Shown here: piece after piece, positions 11,778 through 18,984 of the stretch
Numbering within the stretch: position 1 is the first letter of the stretch
How the letters are laid out: each line of letters opens with the position of its first letter
Virus record (IMG/VR): IMGVR_UViG_3300042462_000096
Location: 1 to 20,042 of that record
Length of the DNA stretch: 20,042 nt
Origin: a virus
Direction: 5' to 3' (one strand)
Notes under the pieces: generated by a model
Seen by the model: only the letters and a program-made list of their open reading frames with translations
Databases searched by the model: none
What the model was told of the DNA's origin: nothing
Made by a program: the position numbers and the translations under genes

Positions 11778-12302
11778 TTAAAGGCTTACGATGTCAACTG
11801 GACCCATACAGGATGGGTTAAATTTAATAGCAGCATTTACTGCCTGCATTACTCTGTTCCTTGCATTTTTCTGTTTATCTGTTGCATACAAAACACCATA
11901 GGCATATTCTGCACCAGAACCCATAGCAAGATAAGGAAGCATGTATTTAGATAAAGACATATCTCCAGAACTATGTTCATAGATTTCTCCACGGACTGCA
12001 ATAATCAAACCCAGGTCTCCATCTTTAGATGTGTCAACCCAGAACTCATTATAAAATTCTTTGAGTTCTTTAATAAATTTTGTCTGCATAAACTTGTCTG
12101 TGTCTTTAATGTTGGGTGGTGTTGGTTTAAAGTTATAACGGATTCTTTCTCCGTCCATTGATCCAGCATATCCAATTAGATATGGACCAATCTTCCAAAC
12201 CTTTGGAGCAGTAAGTGCTAAGATGGTTCCATCATCTGATGCCCCACGGTCTCCAGCCATGTAGATTTTATCTTCATGTTTTACTACAGCAATACAGGTC
12301 AT
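11778..12302 (-). CDS. Proteasome-beta/HslV-like Ntn hydrolase
   Basis: A 174-aa protein of the N-terminal-nucleophile hydrolase fold, resembling the HslV (ClpQ) peptidase and proteasome beta subunits. It begins MTCIAVV, so removal of Met exposes Thr1 with no propeptide. Counting from that Thr, D17 (GDRGAS), K33 (APKVWK) and G46-S47 (YAGSMDG) match the core proteasome active site, and AMGSGAEYA supplies the later Ser/Gly loop. HslV needs the HslU ATPase, and the actinobacterial proteasome uses Mpa/ARC; no ATPase gene lies in this window. It could use a host partner, process capsid proteins or act alone. It is the first gene after an extended -10 promoter and an inverted repeat overlapping its ribosome binding site. 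Confidence 0.85.
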   Translation of the reverse strand: MTCIAVVKHEDKIYMAGDRGASDDGTILALTAPKVWKIGPYLIGYAGSMDGERIRYNFKPTPPNIKDTDKFMQTKFIKELKEFYNEFWVDTSKDGDLGLIIAVRGEIYEHSSGDMSLSKYMLPYLAMGSGAEYAYGVLYATDKQKNARNRVMQAVNAAIKFNPSCMGPVDIVSL

Positions 12303-12307
12303 GGTAA

Positions 12308-12358
12308 AGCCCTCTCCAGATAGGTGATACTCAAGTATACCATTGCCCAGAGAGGGCT
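12308..12358 (-). promoter_or_regulatory. Promoter inside an RBS-masking inverted repeat
   Basis: A perfect 9-bp inverted repeat has arms at 12350-12358 (AGCCCTCTC on the minus strand) and 12308-12316 (GAGAGGGCT). The second arm includes most of the GGAGAGG ribosome binding site of the Ntn-hydrolase gene. Between the arms is an extended -10, TGGTATACT (12334-12342), with a predicted start near 12327. Read-through mRNA from upstream would carry both arms and could hide the binding site. mRNA from the internal promoter lacks the first arm and would be free to translate. Phage T4 uses this design for genes such as e. Confidence 0.6.
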
Positions 12359-12379
12359 GTCAACTACCGCCAATAATGA

Positions 12380-12664
12380 CTAATTAGCCTTTTTGTCTAC
12401 CGTCTTAAACGCATCATTGATCTCTGCCAATGTGAGTTTTCCATCGTCCAAAAAAGCCCTTGCCAGTCTTTCAATGACTGTTGCTACGCCTAATAGTCCT
12501 GCTAAGAATACTGCCTGAACTGTGTCAATTCCAACTACTGCTCCAGCACCAAGTACTGATAGACCAGATGCTGCAAAGACTGCGACAATACGCATAAGGA
12601 TATTAGTGATTGCCTTTTGTGGGTGCTCCTTCTTAGGAGGCTCTACTACCTTTTTAGTTGCCAT
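12380..12664 (-). CDS. Holin-like membrane protein with acidic C-terminus
   Basis: A 94-aa protein. A Lys-rich start (MATKKVVEPPKKEHPQK) leads into two hydrophobic stretches, about residues 19-42 and 47-63. The C-terminus, DDGKLTLAEINDAF, resembles a single EF-hand-like loop and is followed by a basic end. The layout fits phage holins, which time lysis by opening the membrane. The ATG at 12664 follows AAAGGAGGA, a strong ribosome binding site; an in-frame start 35 codons earlier would overlap the previous gene heavily. It sits next to another small membrane protein, a pairing often seen for holin and antiholin. Confidence 0.75.
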   Translation of the reverse strand: MATKKVVEPPKKEHPQKAITNILMRIVAVFAASGLSVLGAGAVVGIDTVQAVFLAGLLGVATVIERLARAFLDDGKLTLAEINDAFKTVDKKAN

Positions 12665-12666
12665 AT

Positions 12667-12894
12667 TTAGTCCTCCTTTCTTAGCGGGATTGTGATAAGC
12701 CAAATTACTGTTGTTGCAAGTACTGCAATACCAACAATGTCTCTTGCTGATCCCGTTAAAGTTAGCCATGCGATAAAGAAGCCAAGGAGGGTGAATGCCT
12801 GTGCAATTAATTCCATTCCTGCGTCTTTAAACCATTTAACTAATCCCTTTAGGATTTTACCTACGAGATTAAAGGCTTTTTTGATTATCTTCAT
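12667..12894 (-). CDS. Second holin-like small membrane protein
   Basis: A 75-aa protein with a basic amphipathic N-terminus (MKIIKKAFNLVGKILKG) and two membrane segments at about residues 29-46 and 52-69, ending in PLRKED. The size, two segments and charged ends fit class II holins or an antiholin. The ATG overlaps the stop of the PA14-domain gene (ATGA) and follows AAGGAGGAAC. The endolysin lies nearly 3 kb further on, so lysis genes are not all together. Confidence 0.72.
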   Translation of the reverse strand: MKIIKKAFNLVGKILKGLVKWFKDAGMELIAQAFTLLGFFIAWLTLTGSARDIVGIAVLATTVIWLITIPLRKED

Positions 12895-15032
12895 TTGTTC
12901 CTCCTTATAACTGCCCCTGCAATTTGTGATGCTATGACCACTGGGATAATTACTTCTTGTGCTTTCTCTCTCTGATCATCTGTCATATCCATACCTAACT
13001 CAGAGAAATTAGATAATAGTTCTGTAACATCCACTTCAAATACTGCTCCAAGTGGGTCTGCTAAGAATGCCTCTGTTTGTACTTCTGTTACTGCATCTGC
13101 TAATGTAAATGGCATTGGTGTCTCCCCTGCCTCTGCTTCTCTATCTGTAAACTCAACAAATGCTTCTGCAAGTGCTGGGTTAGACTTCATCTGCTCAGCA
13201 ATTTGTGCAACTTCTGAAGGCTTAATTCCAAGATCTTCTGCAACCTCAGCCTTTGCTTCTTGAGTCAAGGCTCTGAGTGTTTGGCTAACTGCTGTTACTT
13301 GTTCAGGGGAAAGAGTAACCAACTTGTTATCACTACTTGTAAGGTTAGCAATAACATTAGATAAATCTTCTTCTGTTCCAGTCCCCTTTTCAGGAACCAG
13401 GGCTGCTAATACCTCATCAGTAATTTCTACATCTGGTTCATTCCAAGGGTTCTCTTCTGGTTCTGGCTCTGGCCCAGGTTCTGGTGTAGGTTCTTCAGTA
13501 GGTTCTACAACTGGCTCTTCAGTTGGTTCTGGATCTGGGGTAACCTCTGGTGTGGGCTCTGGTGTGGGCTCTTCTGTAGGGTCTACTGTAGGCTCTGGTG
13601 TGGGCTCTGGTGTTGGCTCTTCTGTAGGGTCTACTGTAGGCTCTGGTGATGGCTCTGGGGTAGGTTCAGGCGTTGGTTCATCTGTAGGCTCTTCGGTTGG
13701 TTCTGGAGAAGGTTCTGGGGTGGGTTCTGGGGTAGGCTGATTGGCTGCAGCATTGGCTGCTGCTTGAGCAATAGCAGCATTAAGTTCTCTTTCTGATTGC
13801 TCATAATAATATTCCCATGCATCACTAATAGCATTATTTAAATCAATTATTGACTGATTGTATATCTCTATTCTGCTATTCTTCAAGTCTAAAGCATCTT
13901 CTGTATCTGCAATAGCATCAAGATGTTCCTGTGTCTTGGTTTGCAAAACCTGATTCATTGATGACAGTGTTGTATTCTCAGAATTGTATACGCTTAGTTT
14001 GTCATTGTATACTGCCAATTTATTGTTATAGTTTGTTTGTGCTATAGCCTGTGCTGCAACAGCATCATTGTAAGCATCTGTCTGTTCCTGTGTTGGTCCT
14101 GAGCCAGAAGAAAATGTATTAAGATTACAACTAAAGTTTTGTCCCCATACTCTTGGATTTCCAGCATAGTCACAACCTGCTCCAGTCCATCCTCCAGGAA
14201 TTGCCCATCCAAGAAGGTAGGATCCAGGGCCTCCTCCGTTGTACCACCATATTTCTACATCTAAAGTTTTGTCTTCACTAACATCATATACGGGAGAGTA
14301 ATCGCTCCAAGTTGTCCCTTGCTCTACCCAGTTATCAACAGCAAGTTGCCCGTCTACATACATTCTAAATCCATCATCTGTATATCCTGCAAAATATGTT
14401 GATGTGAACCAGGACGGTACTGTTATTTGACCAGTAAATTTAACTATAAAGTTTTCGTATCTGTTACCACAAACTGGTAGTTGCATGTGGCTTGAGTTCC
14501 AAGTACCAGAACAAAGAACAGATCCTGGGGTAGCAACATTACCCTGTCTAACAAGAGTATAAACAGTGTATGCAAAACCTGTTCCTCCAGCAGACTGCAT
14601 GTTAGATTGTGCTGTTTGTAGATTAATGTTGGCTATGCTGAGAGCATCCTGTGCATCGTTTCTTTCTTCAAGAGCATTGTCTTTATGTTCAAGGGCCAAG
14701 GCTACTGTGGCTGTCTGACCATCAACATTTGACTGGGCAAGGTTCTTTGCTTCTAAGGCTGTGGCTTCTGCTTCTACTGCATCTTCGTGGGCATCATAGG
14801 CATCATCTTTAAGTTCCTTCGCATTTGTGGCTGAGGCAAACTTATTTTCTGCTATGTCTATAAGATCTATAAAGTTATCCTGATAGCCAAGGTCATCTAC
14901 GCTATCGTTAAGTTCCTGTATTTCTTGGGCTGCTACTGTGAGTGGATCATCAGAGTGGGCTTCCTGGGGGGCTATAAGTAGCCAGCCAAAGGCTAGAACT
15001 GTGGCTGTTACTATTCTTAGTAGTCGTTTAAT
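12891..15032 (-). CDS. Exported PA14-domain / coiled-coil / Pro-Glu-Pro protein (ATT start)
   Basis: The 713-aa reading frame has no usable ATG, GTG or TTG before codon 112, yet it is plainly coding from an ATT at 15032: AAGGGGG lies seven bases before it and the product then has a signal peptide (KRLLRIVTATVLAFG... ending near EAHS27). Helical repeats rich in Ala/Glu follow to about 148. A PA14-like carbohydrate-binding domain at about 150-305 contains GYTDDGFRMYVDGQL and LDVEIWWYNGGG, and more coiled coil follows. Pro-Glu-Pro/Thr repeats fill about 432-528, and the C-terminal helical region ends in a hydrophobic segment and IRRNK. It looks like a cell-surface or virion adhesin. If the start were TTG at 14699 the signal peptide would be lost. 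The stop overlaps the next gene (ATGA). Confidence 0.85.
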   Translation of the reverse strand: MKRLLRIVTATVLAFGWLLIAPQEAHSDDPLTVAAQEIQELNDSVDDLGYQDNFIDLIDIAENKFASATNAKELKDDAYDAHEDAVEAEATALEAKNLAQSNVDGQTATVALALEHKDNALEERNDAQDALSIANINLQTAQSNMQSAGGTGFAYTVYTLVRQGNVATPGSVLCSGTWNSSHMQLPVCGNRYENFIVKFTGQITVPSWFTSTYFAGYTDDGFRMYVDGQLAVDNWVEQGTTWSDYSPVYDVSEDKTLDVEIWWYNGGGPGSYLLGWAIPGGWTGAGCDYAGNPRVWGQNFSCNLNTFSSGSGPTQEQTDAYNDAVAAQAIAQTNYNNKLAVYNDKLSVYNSENTTLSSMNQVLQTKTQEHLDAIADTEDALDLKNSRIEIYNQSIIDLNNAISDAWEYYYEQSERELNAAIAQAAANAAANQPTPEPTPEPSPEPTEEPTDEPTPEPTPEPSPEPTVDPTEEPTPEPTPEPTVDPTEEPTPEPTPEVTPDPEPTEEPVVEPTEEPTPEPGPEPEPEENPWNEPDVEITDEVLAALVPEKGTGTEEDLSNVIANLTSSDNKLVTLSPEQVTAVSQTLRALTQEAKAEVAEDLGIKPSEVAQIAEQMKSNPALAEAFVEFTDREAEAGETPMPFTLADAVTEVQTEAFLADPLGAVFEVDVTELLSNFSELGMDMTDDQREKAQEVIIPVVIASQIAGAVIRRNK
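13449..13737 (-). repeat. Tandem Pro-Glu-Pro/Thr coding repeats
   Basis: Low-complexity DNA inside the PA14 gene encodes many PEPTPEP, EPTEEP and EPTVDP units. It includes an exact 34-base repeat at 13567-13600 and 13615-13648, offset by 48 bases (16 codons). The number of units probably varies by slippage. The encoded stalk is likely extended and stiff and would hold the PA14 head away from the C-terminal anchor. Confidence 0.85.
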
Positions 15033-15057
15033 TACCTTTCCCCCTTGCAGACGACAT
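15028..15057 (-). CDS. Possible 9-codon leader peptide overlapping the ATT start
   Basis: An ATG at 15057 opens a nine-codon frame, MSSARGKGN, whose TAA stop (15030-15028) overlaps the ATT start of the PA14 gene at 15032-15030. The frame lies fully within the predicted leader of that mRNA. It has no ribosome binding site of its own, and its AGG and GGG codons form the binding site of the main gene. It may be chance, or it may couple translation to the ATT start. Confidence 0.3.
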   Translation of the reverse strand: MSSARGKGN

Positions 15058-15070
15058 GTCTGATAGGATG

Positions 15071-15079
15071 ATTATACCA
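15071..15079 (-). promoter_or_regulatory. Extended -10 promoter of the PA14 gene
   Basis: TGGTATAAT (TATAAT at 15071-15076) lies 39 bases before the ATT start, with initiation expected near 15064. There is no clear -35; the terminator T-run and stem fall at that place. The leader begins with a five-base inverted repeat (CAGAC/GTCTG, 15048-15062). Confidence 0.7.
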
Positions 15080-15090
15080 TTTTATTGCAC

Positions 15091-15120
15091 AAAAAAGGGG
15101 CTACCGTAATTGGTAACCCC
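15091..15120 (-). terminator. Intrinsic terminator after the Ig-like surface protein
   Basis: A 9-bp stem GGGGTTACC/GGTAGCCCC (15112-15120 and 15097-15105, one G-U pair) with a six-base loop is followed by TTTTTT at 15091-15096. It starts 16 bases after the stop codon of the 390-aa gene. This is the strongest terminator in the window and lets the PA14 promoter act independently. Confidence 0.92.
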
Positions 15121-15136
15121 TTTAATGTTGGACTAA

Positions 15137-16309
15137 TTACTTAACTAGAGTAACCTTAGCCTTTGGATTCTTCTTGTTCCACTTTGTAGCAAGTGCATTG
15201 AATGACTTCTTCAAAGAAGAAAGTGCTGCTGCATTATCTGCAGTCAACTTAGCAATCTGTGCATCCTTAGCAGCAAGAGCAGCATCTGATGCTACCTTTG
15301 CATCTGCAAGTGCCTTATCTGAAGCAGCCTTTGCCTGAGCAACTGCTGTTGTTGTGTCGTCCTTGAACTTTGCAAGTTCTGCATTCTTAGCAGCAAGTAC
15401 TGCATCTGAAGCAACCTTTGCAGCAGCAGCATCTGATGCAGCCTTAGCAATGGCAGCAGCAAGAGCATTCTCTGCAGCAATCTTTGCAGCAGTCTGTGCA
15501 GCAAGTTCTGATACTAGATCACGAACTGCGATCTCTGCAAATGGTGCAAGTGCACGAGCAGGTAGACCAACTACATCTGTAGTTGTTGCATCTCCAGCAG
15601 TTGTTGGAGCAAATGTAATTAGTGAACGTGTTCCAGTTGCTGGCAATGTTGCATTAAACTTTGCAACTCCAAAATCTGAAAGTGTAGCACCAGTTGTTGC
15701 TGTTGCTGTATCTAGTACTGCTGTTGAAGCAAATACTGTTGCAGTAATTGACTTACCAGAAACCTTGTTGCCAAATGTATCTGTAGCAGTTACTGTGATC
15801 TCTTGCTTAGTTCCTGCTGCACCTGCTGAAGGTGCTGAAACTGTAAGAGCATTGATCTTACCAGCAGTTCCCTGTACATAGTATGTAAGGGTTGTTCCAC
15901 CGTTGTTGATTACAACTGTGCCAATTGCTGTTGTCTTTGTATAGACATAGAATGTTGCAGTTGTTCCAGTACCTGTTGCAATTGTCAAAGATGATGATCC
16001 TGATGATGCTCCGACTGGTGCTGCTGATGTGTGTAGTGCTGATACGATTGTTGCGTTAGTTGCTACTGCAGAAACTGATGTTCCTGCTGCTACTGTTGCT
16101 ACAAAGCGTAGTGCATCTGCTGCATCGACTGTGTTATCTGATGGGACTGGTAATGTGGCAGGGGTAGCAATTACACCATTAGTTGTGTTTGCTGTTCCGT
16201 CTAGCGTTACCGCTACTGTCATTACTGTAGCATTTGCAGGTGCTACTGCGACCATGCCCAAAGTCATGGCTGCAACCACGGCTAGTGCGATTTTCTTGAA
16301 TGAATTCAT
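15137..16309 (-). CDS. Exported Ig-like / Ala-rich surface protein
   Basis: A 390-aa protein that looks like an actinobacterial surface-layer or cell-wall protein. Residues 1-27 are a signal peptide (MNSFKKIALAVVAAMTLG... cleaved after ANA). Residues 28 to about 250 are Thr/Ala/Gly/Val-rich beta domains; one resembles a bacterial Ig-like domain (LTVSAPSAGAAGTKQEITV, TATDTFGNKVSGKSITATV). About 265-365 is an Ala/Lys coiled coil with ASDAALAAKDAQIAKL-type heptads. The end, SFNALATKWNKKNPKAKVTLVK, is basic and may attach to the cell or virion. AAGGAGA precedes the ATG. It follows the large terminase without a clear promoter and ends in a strong terminator. A structural decoration protein or a mimic of a host surface protein are both possible. 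Confidence 0.8.
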   Translation of the reverse strand: MNSFKKIALAVVAAMTLGMVAVAPANATVMTVAVTLDGTANTTNGVIATPATLPVPSDNTVDAADALRFVATVAAGTSVSAVATNATIVSALHTSAAPVGASSGSSSLTIATGTGTTATFYVYTKTTAIGTVVINNGGTTLTYYVQGTAGKINALTVSAPSAGAAGTKQEITVTATDTFGNKVSGKSITATVFASTAVLDTATATTGATLSDFGVAKFNATLPATGTRSLITFAPTTAGDATTTDVVGLPARALAPFAEIAVRDLVSELAAQTAAKIAAENALAAAIAKAASDAAAAKVASDAVLAAKNAELAKFKDDTTTAVAQAKAASDKALADAKVASDAALAAKDAQIAKLTADNAAALSSLKKSFNALATKWNKKNPKAKVTLVK

Positions 16310-16326
16310 TCGGTATTTCTCCTTGT

Positions 16327-18108
16327 TTATAGTAGATTGAATCTATCCAGATAATCTTTTACATCATCTGGCATAGGTTTATAGTGTATCACATTATCTC
16401 TACCCATGTCAACCTGCTTAGGTCGATCACTAATAGTATGAACTTCAATGACCTGATTTTGGTCTTTTGGGGTATGTGATATTGCCCCAAATATTGCCCC
16501 ACACACAGCATCAGCCAAGTCCTTTGACTTTTTGCGGGGGTGGTCAACTCTATCATTTTTCATTATCTTTAACTGGGTTAGTTCATCAAACAGAAGTTCG
16601 ATAGATGGCATTGCAAGTCTTTCCTCATAAACAAGCATAGCCATATCTTCATAATGTTTCTTAGCAACAGAAACAGTATCAGTTCTCATACCAACCTGCT
16701 TCAATTCATTTTGTATATCAAATGATTGCCAACGGTCAAATGAAACCATCCCAATATTGAATCCAAGTCTTCTCAGATTCTGAATCCACTGTTTAACTTC
16801 TGAAAGATTAACTGGGCCCTCTACTTTTGGCTCCCACCAAGCAACAGCATCTACAACTACAATTGGTGCAACTTGCTCATAGTTATTAATTACCTGAATG
16901 TTTACCCACTTATCTACGTGAGCAATTGCTACAGCACACTTGTCGTGCTTTTGTGCAAGGTCAGCATGTACATAATAAACCTTATCTGGGTCAGGCTTAA
17001 AGGCTTCATCGAACCTTCTAAAATTATCTACAGGGTTACGAAGAGTCATACAGTTTCTAACTTTATCTACTTGCTTAAAGAATGCATCAGAAGCAAAGGT
17101 TGGTACACAGGCAAAGCGTTGCATAGCATCACCCAGGTCAGTCATAAAAGCAATCTTAAAATCATCAATATTTCTTGTTGGGTTTACTTCCCATGTTGGT
17201 CTTTTTAGTGCAAACACTCCTGGGTATTTATATGAAATGATTTGATCTTCGTCCCACGAAATTTGAAACTTATTGCTTGGGTCTGTGTCTGGCAGTAATG
17301 GATTAATTATAAACTCATGGGTTCTTTCAATAACTTCTTTTTCAGCAATAACTGCATCATACTTTTCTGAAATAAAGTCGCCTGGATATCTTGGGAATGA
17401 AAGTAAAACAACTTTGCCAAGGTCAGGAAAGCGGGAGTCTACTGATCCACGGAATGCTTTGTAAATGTTGTCAGCAGTCTTTCCCTGCTCGTTACCAGTT
17501 CCAACCTCAGATGCAAAACCAGAAATCTCATCAAGCACTGCAAGAAGAAGGTTCAAACCCTCATGCGATTCTCTTTCTGAGTGTCCAGAGTAAACAGTAA
17601 TTGATTTATTAAACTCAACTGAGTCAGCCTTTGCATAATACTTGCCAATGAACCAAGGAGACCTTTCGATCTTAGACTTAAAACCTTTAAAGAAAACATT
17701 CTTTGCTTGTTGTGCGTTAATAGCAACGTTGATTAGGTCAATAGCATCTCCAGAGGGCTTACCAAAATACTTTGCTGGGTCCTTTAAACATAGCAGTTTA
17801 TATACGATGTATGAGCATGCTACGGTTGATGTGAAGTCTTTTCCAGATCCCTTGCCCAGTTGCAGGATGATTTCATTCTTTGTGTACTTGTTGTAGTATT
17901 GAGTTCCTTTTTCTTCCCCCAGCAAATTTATAAGATCTTCTTTACGATAGATCTGGCTCATGGCTTCTACAATGTCGTACTGAATATCAGACAGGGGTGG
18001 CTGTCCAAGGTACTCTTCACCTTCAACAAATGTTCTTGCATCTACAGGAATCTCTTCAAAGTGATCAGACTTTAGTGCTTCAAGGAACTCATTGAACATC
18101 GTGGACAA
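16327..18108 (-). CDS. terL: Terminase large subunit
   Basis: The 593-aa DNA-packaging motor has an N-terminal ATPase and a C-terminal nuclease. Walker A is GKGSGKD at 85-91 and Walker B is LLAVLDEI with the acidic pair D193-E194; a GHSERESHEG stretch lies just before it. The RNase-H-like nuclease shows the acidic residues in YYVHADLAQ, VSFDRWQS and KSKDLADAV. The length is normal. The start is either TTG at 18108, which has GAGGTG seven bases upstream, or ATG at 18099, which has none; I keep the TTG. It overlaps the end of terS by 20 bases. The order TerS, TerL, then a surface protein instead of a portal gene is unusual and implies that the portal and capsid genes lie elsewhere. Confidence 0.96.
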   Translation of the reverse strand: MSTMFNEFLEALKSDHFEEIPVDARTFVEGEEYLGQPPLSDIQYDIVEAMSQIYRKEDLINLLGEEKGTQYYNKYTKNEIILQLGKGSGKDFTSTVACSYIVYKLLCLKDPAKYFGKPSGDAIDLINVAINAQQAKNVFFKGFKSKIERSPWFIGKYYAKADSVEFNKSITVYSGHSERESHEGLNLLLAVLDEISGFASEVGTGNEQGKTADNIYKAFRGSVDSRFPDLGKVVLLSFPRYPGDFISEKYDAVIAEKEVIERTHEFIINPLLPDTDPSNKFQISWDEDQIISYKYPGVFALKRPTWEVNPTRNIDDFKIAFMTDLGDAMQRFACVPTFASDAFFKQVDKVRNCMTLRNPVDNFRRFDEAFKPDPDKVYYVHADLAQKHDKCAVAIAHVDKWVNIQVINNYEQVAPIVVVDAVAWWEPKVEGPVNLSEVKQWIQNLRRLGFNIGMVSFDRWQSFDIQNELKQVGMRTDTVSVAKKHYEDMAMLVYEERLAMPSIELLFDELTQLKIMKNDRVDHPRKKSKDLADAVCGAIFGAISHTPKDQNQVIEVHTISDRPKQVDMGRDNVIHYKPMPDDVKDYLDRFNLL

Positions 18109-18625
18109 CTGTAATCACCTCGTTGTCTTTTGCAAATGAAGATAGCCTACGCATAATCTCATCACGAACCTGTGGATATTCGGATGCAATGTCTTTTAGT
18201 ATAGCAACAAGAACTTCTTGACGGCGCTCAATCTCCATCATTTCTTCTGCTAATTCTTTATTCTCAAGGAGTCCAGCCTTCTGCAACATATCAATTCTTT
18301 TGGACTCAATATCCATAACAAGTTTAATGCCTGCTGTTTTTGCACTAAGATTATTAGTCATAGATGCTTCGTCAATAACTTCGTATGTGCGAGATACCAG
18401 TTTGCTATAGTGTGTATCTGCTGCTGCCAGGGCTTCTTTAGCACGAGCACGGATAGCATCATTAGCAGATGCCATAACCTTCCACTCGTTAATAAGTGTT
18501 ACAACCTTTTGTCTTGGTATTGCAAGTTGCTTAGAGATTACAGTTGGGTCATTACCCTTAAGGTATTCTTCTACTACCTGGTTTACTTGATCAAGGTGCT
18601 TAACTAGATCATCTTCAGTTGACAT
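18089..18625 (-). CDS. terS: Terminase small subunit
   Basis: A 178-aa helical protein directly before terL. The N-terminal third has a helix-turn-helix with GNDPTVISKQLAIPRQKVVTLI, which would recognise the packaging site. A long helical middle (about 55-140) with ERRQEVL and KRIDMLQKAGL would form the ring-oligomerisation region, and the C-terminus would contact TerL. The position, length and HTH support the assignment, though TerS sequences diverge so far that family membership rests partly on context. The start overlaps the DUF3310 gene by 11 bases. Confidence 0.85.
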   Translation of the reverse strand: MSTEDDLVKHLDQVNQVVEEYLKGNDPTVISKQLAIPRQKVVTLINEWKVMASANDAIRARAKEALAAADTHYSKLVSRTYEVIDEASMTNNLSAKTAGIKLVMDIESKRIDMLQKAGLLENKELAEEMMEIERRQEVLVAILKDIASEYPQVRDEIMRRLSSFAKDNEVITVVHDVQ

Positions 18626-18857
18626 ACTTTCCCTCTAGTCTATTAATTTCATCTTTGATGTAGAAGATTGCTTTTTCTAAATCCTGAATGGTCTTTGCTT
18701 CGTCCTTGAGTCCTGCTCTCCACAAATACTTAAAGGCATTGCCAATGTTAAAGTTTCTATGTCTGGTAATCTCAATGCACTCAATACCTGAAGGATCTGA
18801 TGTGTAGTGCAATGGGTTATTTACTTGGTCAACTGTTATGTTTAAGTTATCACTCAT
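18615..18857 (-). CDS. DUF3310 protein (phage nucleotide-kinase-like)
   Basis: An 80-aa protein with the DUF3310 signature: VNNPLHYTSDPSGIECIEI, then FNIGNAFKYLWRAGLKD, then DLEKAIFYIKDEIN. Members are widespread in phages and are sometimes labelled nucleotide kinases, but no kinase motif is present and the function is open. The ATG at 18857 follows GAGGA and overlaps the preceding small gene by eight bases; an in-frame start ten codons earlier is less likely. Confidence 0.93.
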   Translation of the reverse strand: MSDNLNITVDQVNNPLHYTSDPSGIECIEITRHRNFNIGNAFKYLWRAGLKDEAKTIQDLEKAIFYIKDEINRLEGKYVN

Positions 18858-18984
18858 AGGATTCCTCGTCATCAAGTTCCCAGTCAAACGCTTCTGGGAT
18901 TCCTTTTAGTGTAGCAAATGCAAAAGCAAAACCAACAGTGCCTGCTACTGCAAGTGCTACCAAAGCCTTCTCAAATTTACTCAT
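18850..18984 (-). CDS. 44-aa membrane protein
   Basis: A short gene bounded by overlaps on both sides: its ATG overlaps the HTH stop (ATGA) and its stop lies within the start of DUF3310. The product has a basic start (MSKFEKA), one hydrophobic segment of about 22 residues (LVALAVAGTVGFAFAFATL) and a very acidic end (PEAFDWELDDEESYE). It is a single-pass membrane peptide of unknown function, possibly an inhibitor of a host membrane protein. Confidence 0.7.
   Translation of the reverse strand: MSKFEKALVALAVAGTVGFAFAFATLKGIPEAFDWELDDEESYE

Noticed and set aside
12308-12358. Inverted repeat as an intrinsic terminator
   Set aside because: The loop is 33 bases and no T-run follows; a promoter lies inside. 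A translation-control hairpin fits better.
12665-12769. Longer start for the holin-like gene, adding CWYCSTC
   Set aside because: The added part is the neighbouring membrane gene read in another frame; a strong ribosome binding site lies before 12664.
13324-13740. A 138-codon plus-strand open frame rich in Gly and Ser
   Set aside because: It is the complement of the Pro-Glu-Pro repeats of the PA14 gene; its Gly-Ser-Gly pattern is a by-product of those codons.
15048-15062. CAGAC/GTCTG repeat as a repressor operator
   Set aside because: Only five base pairs and found once; not enough to claim an operator.
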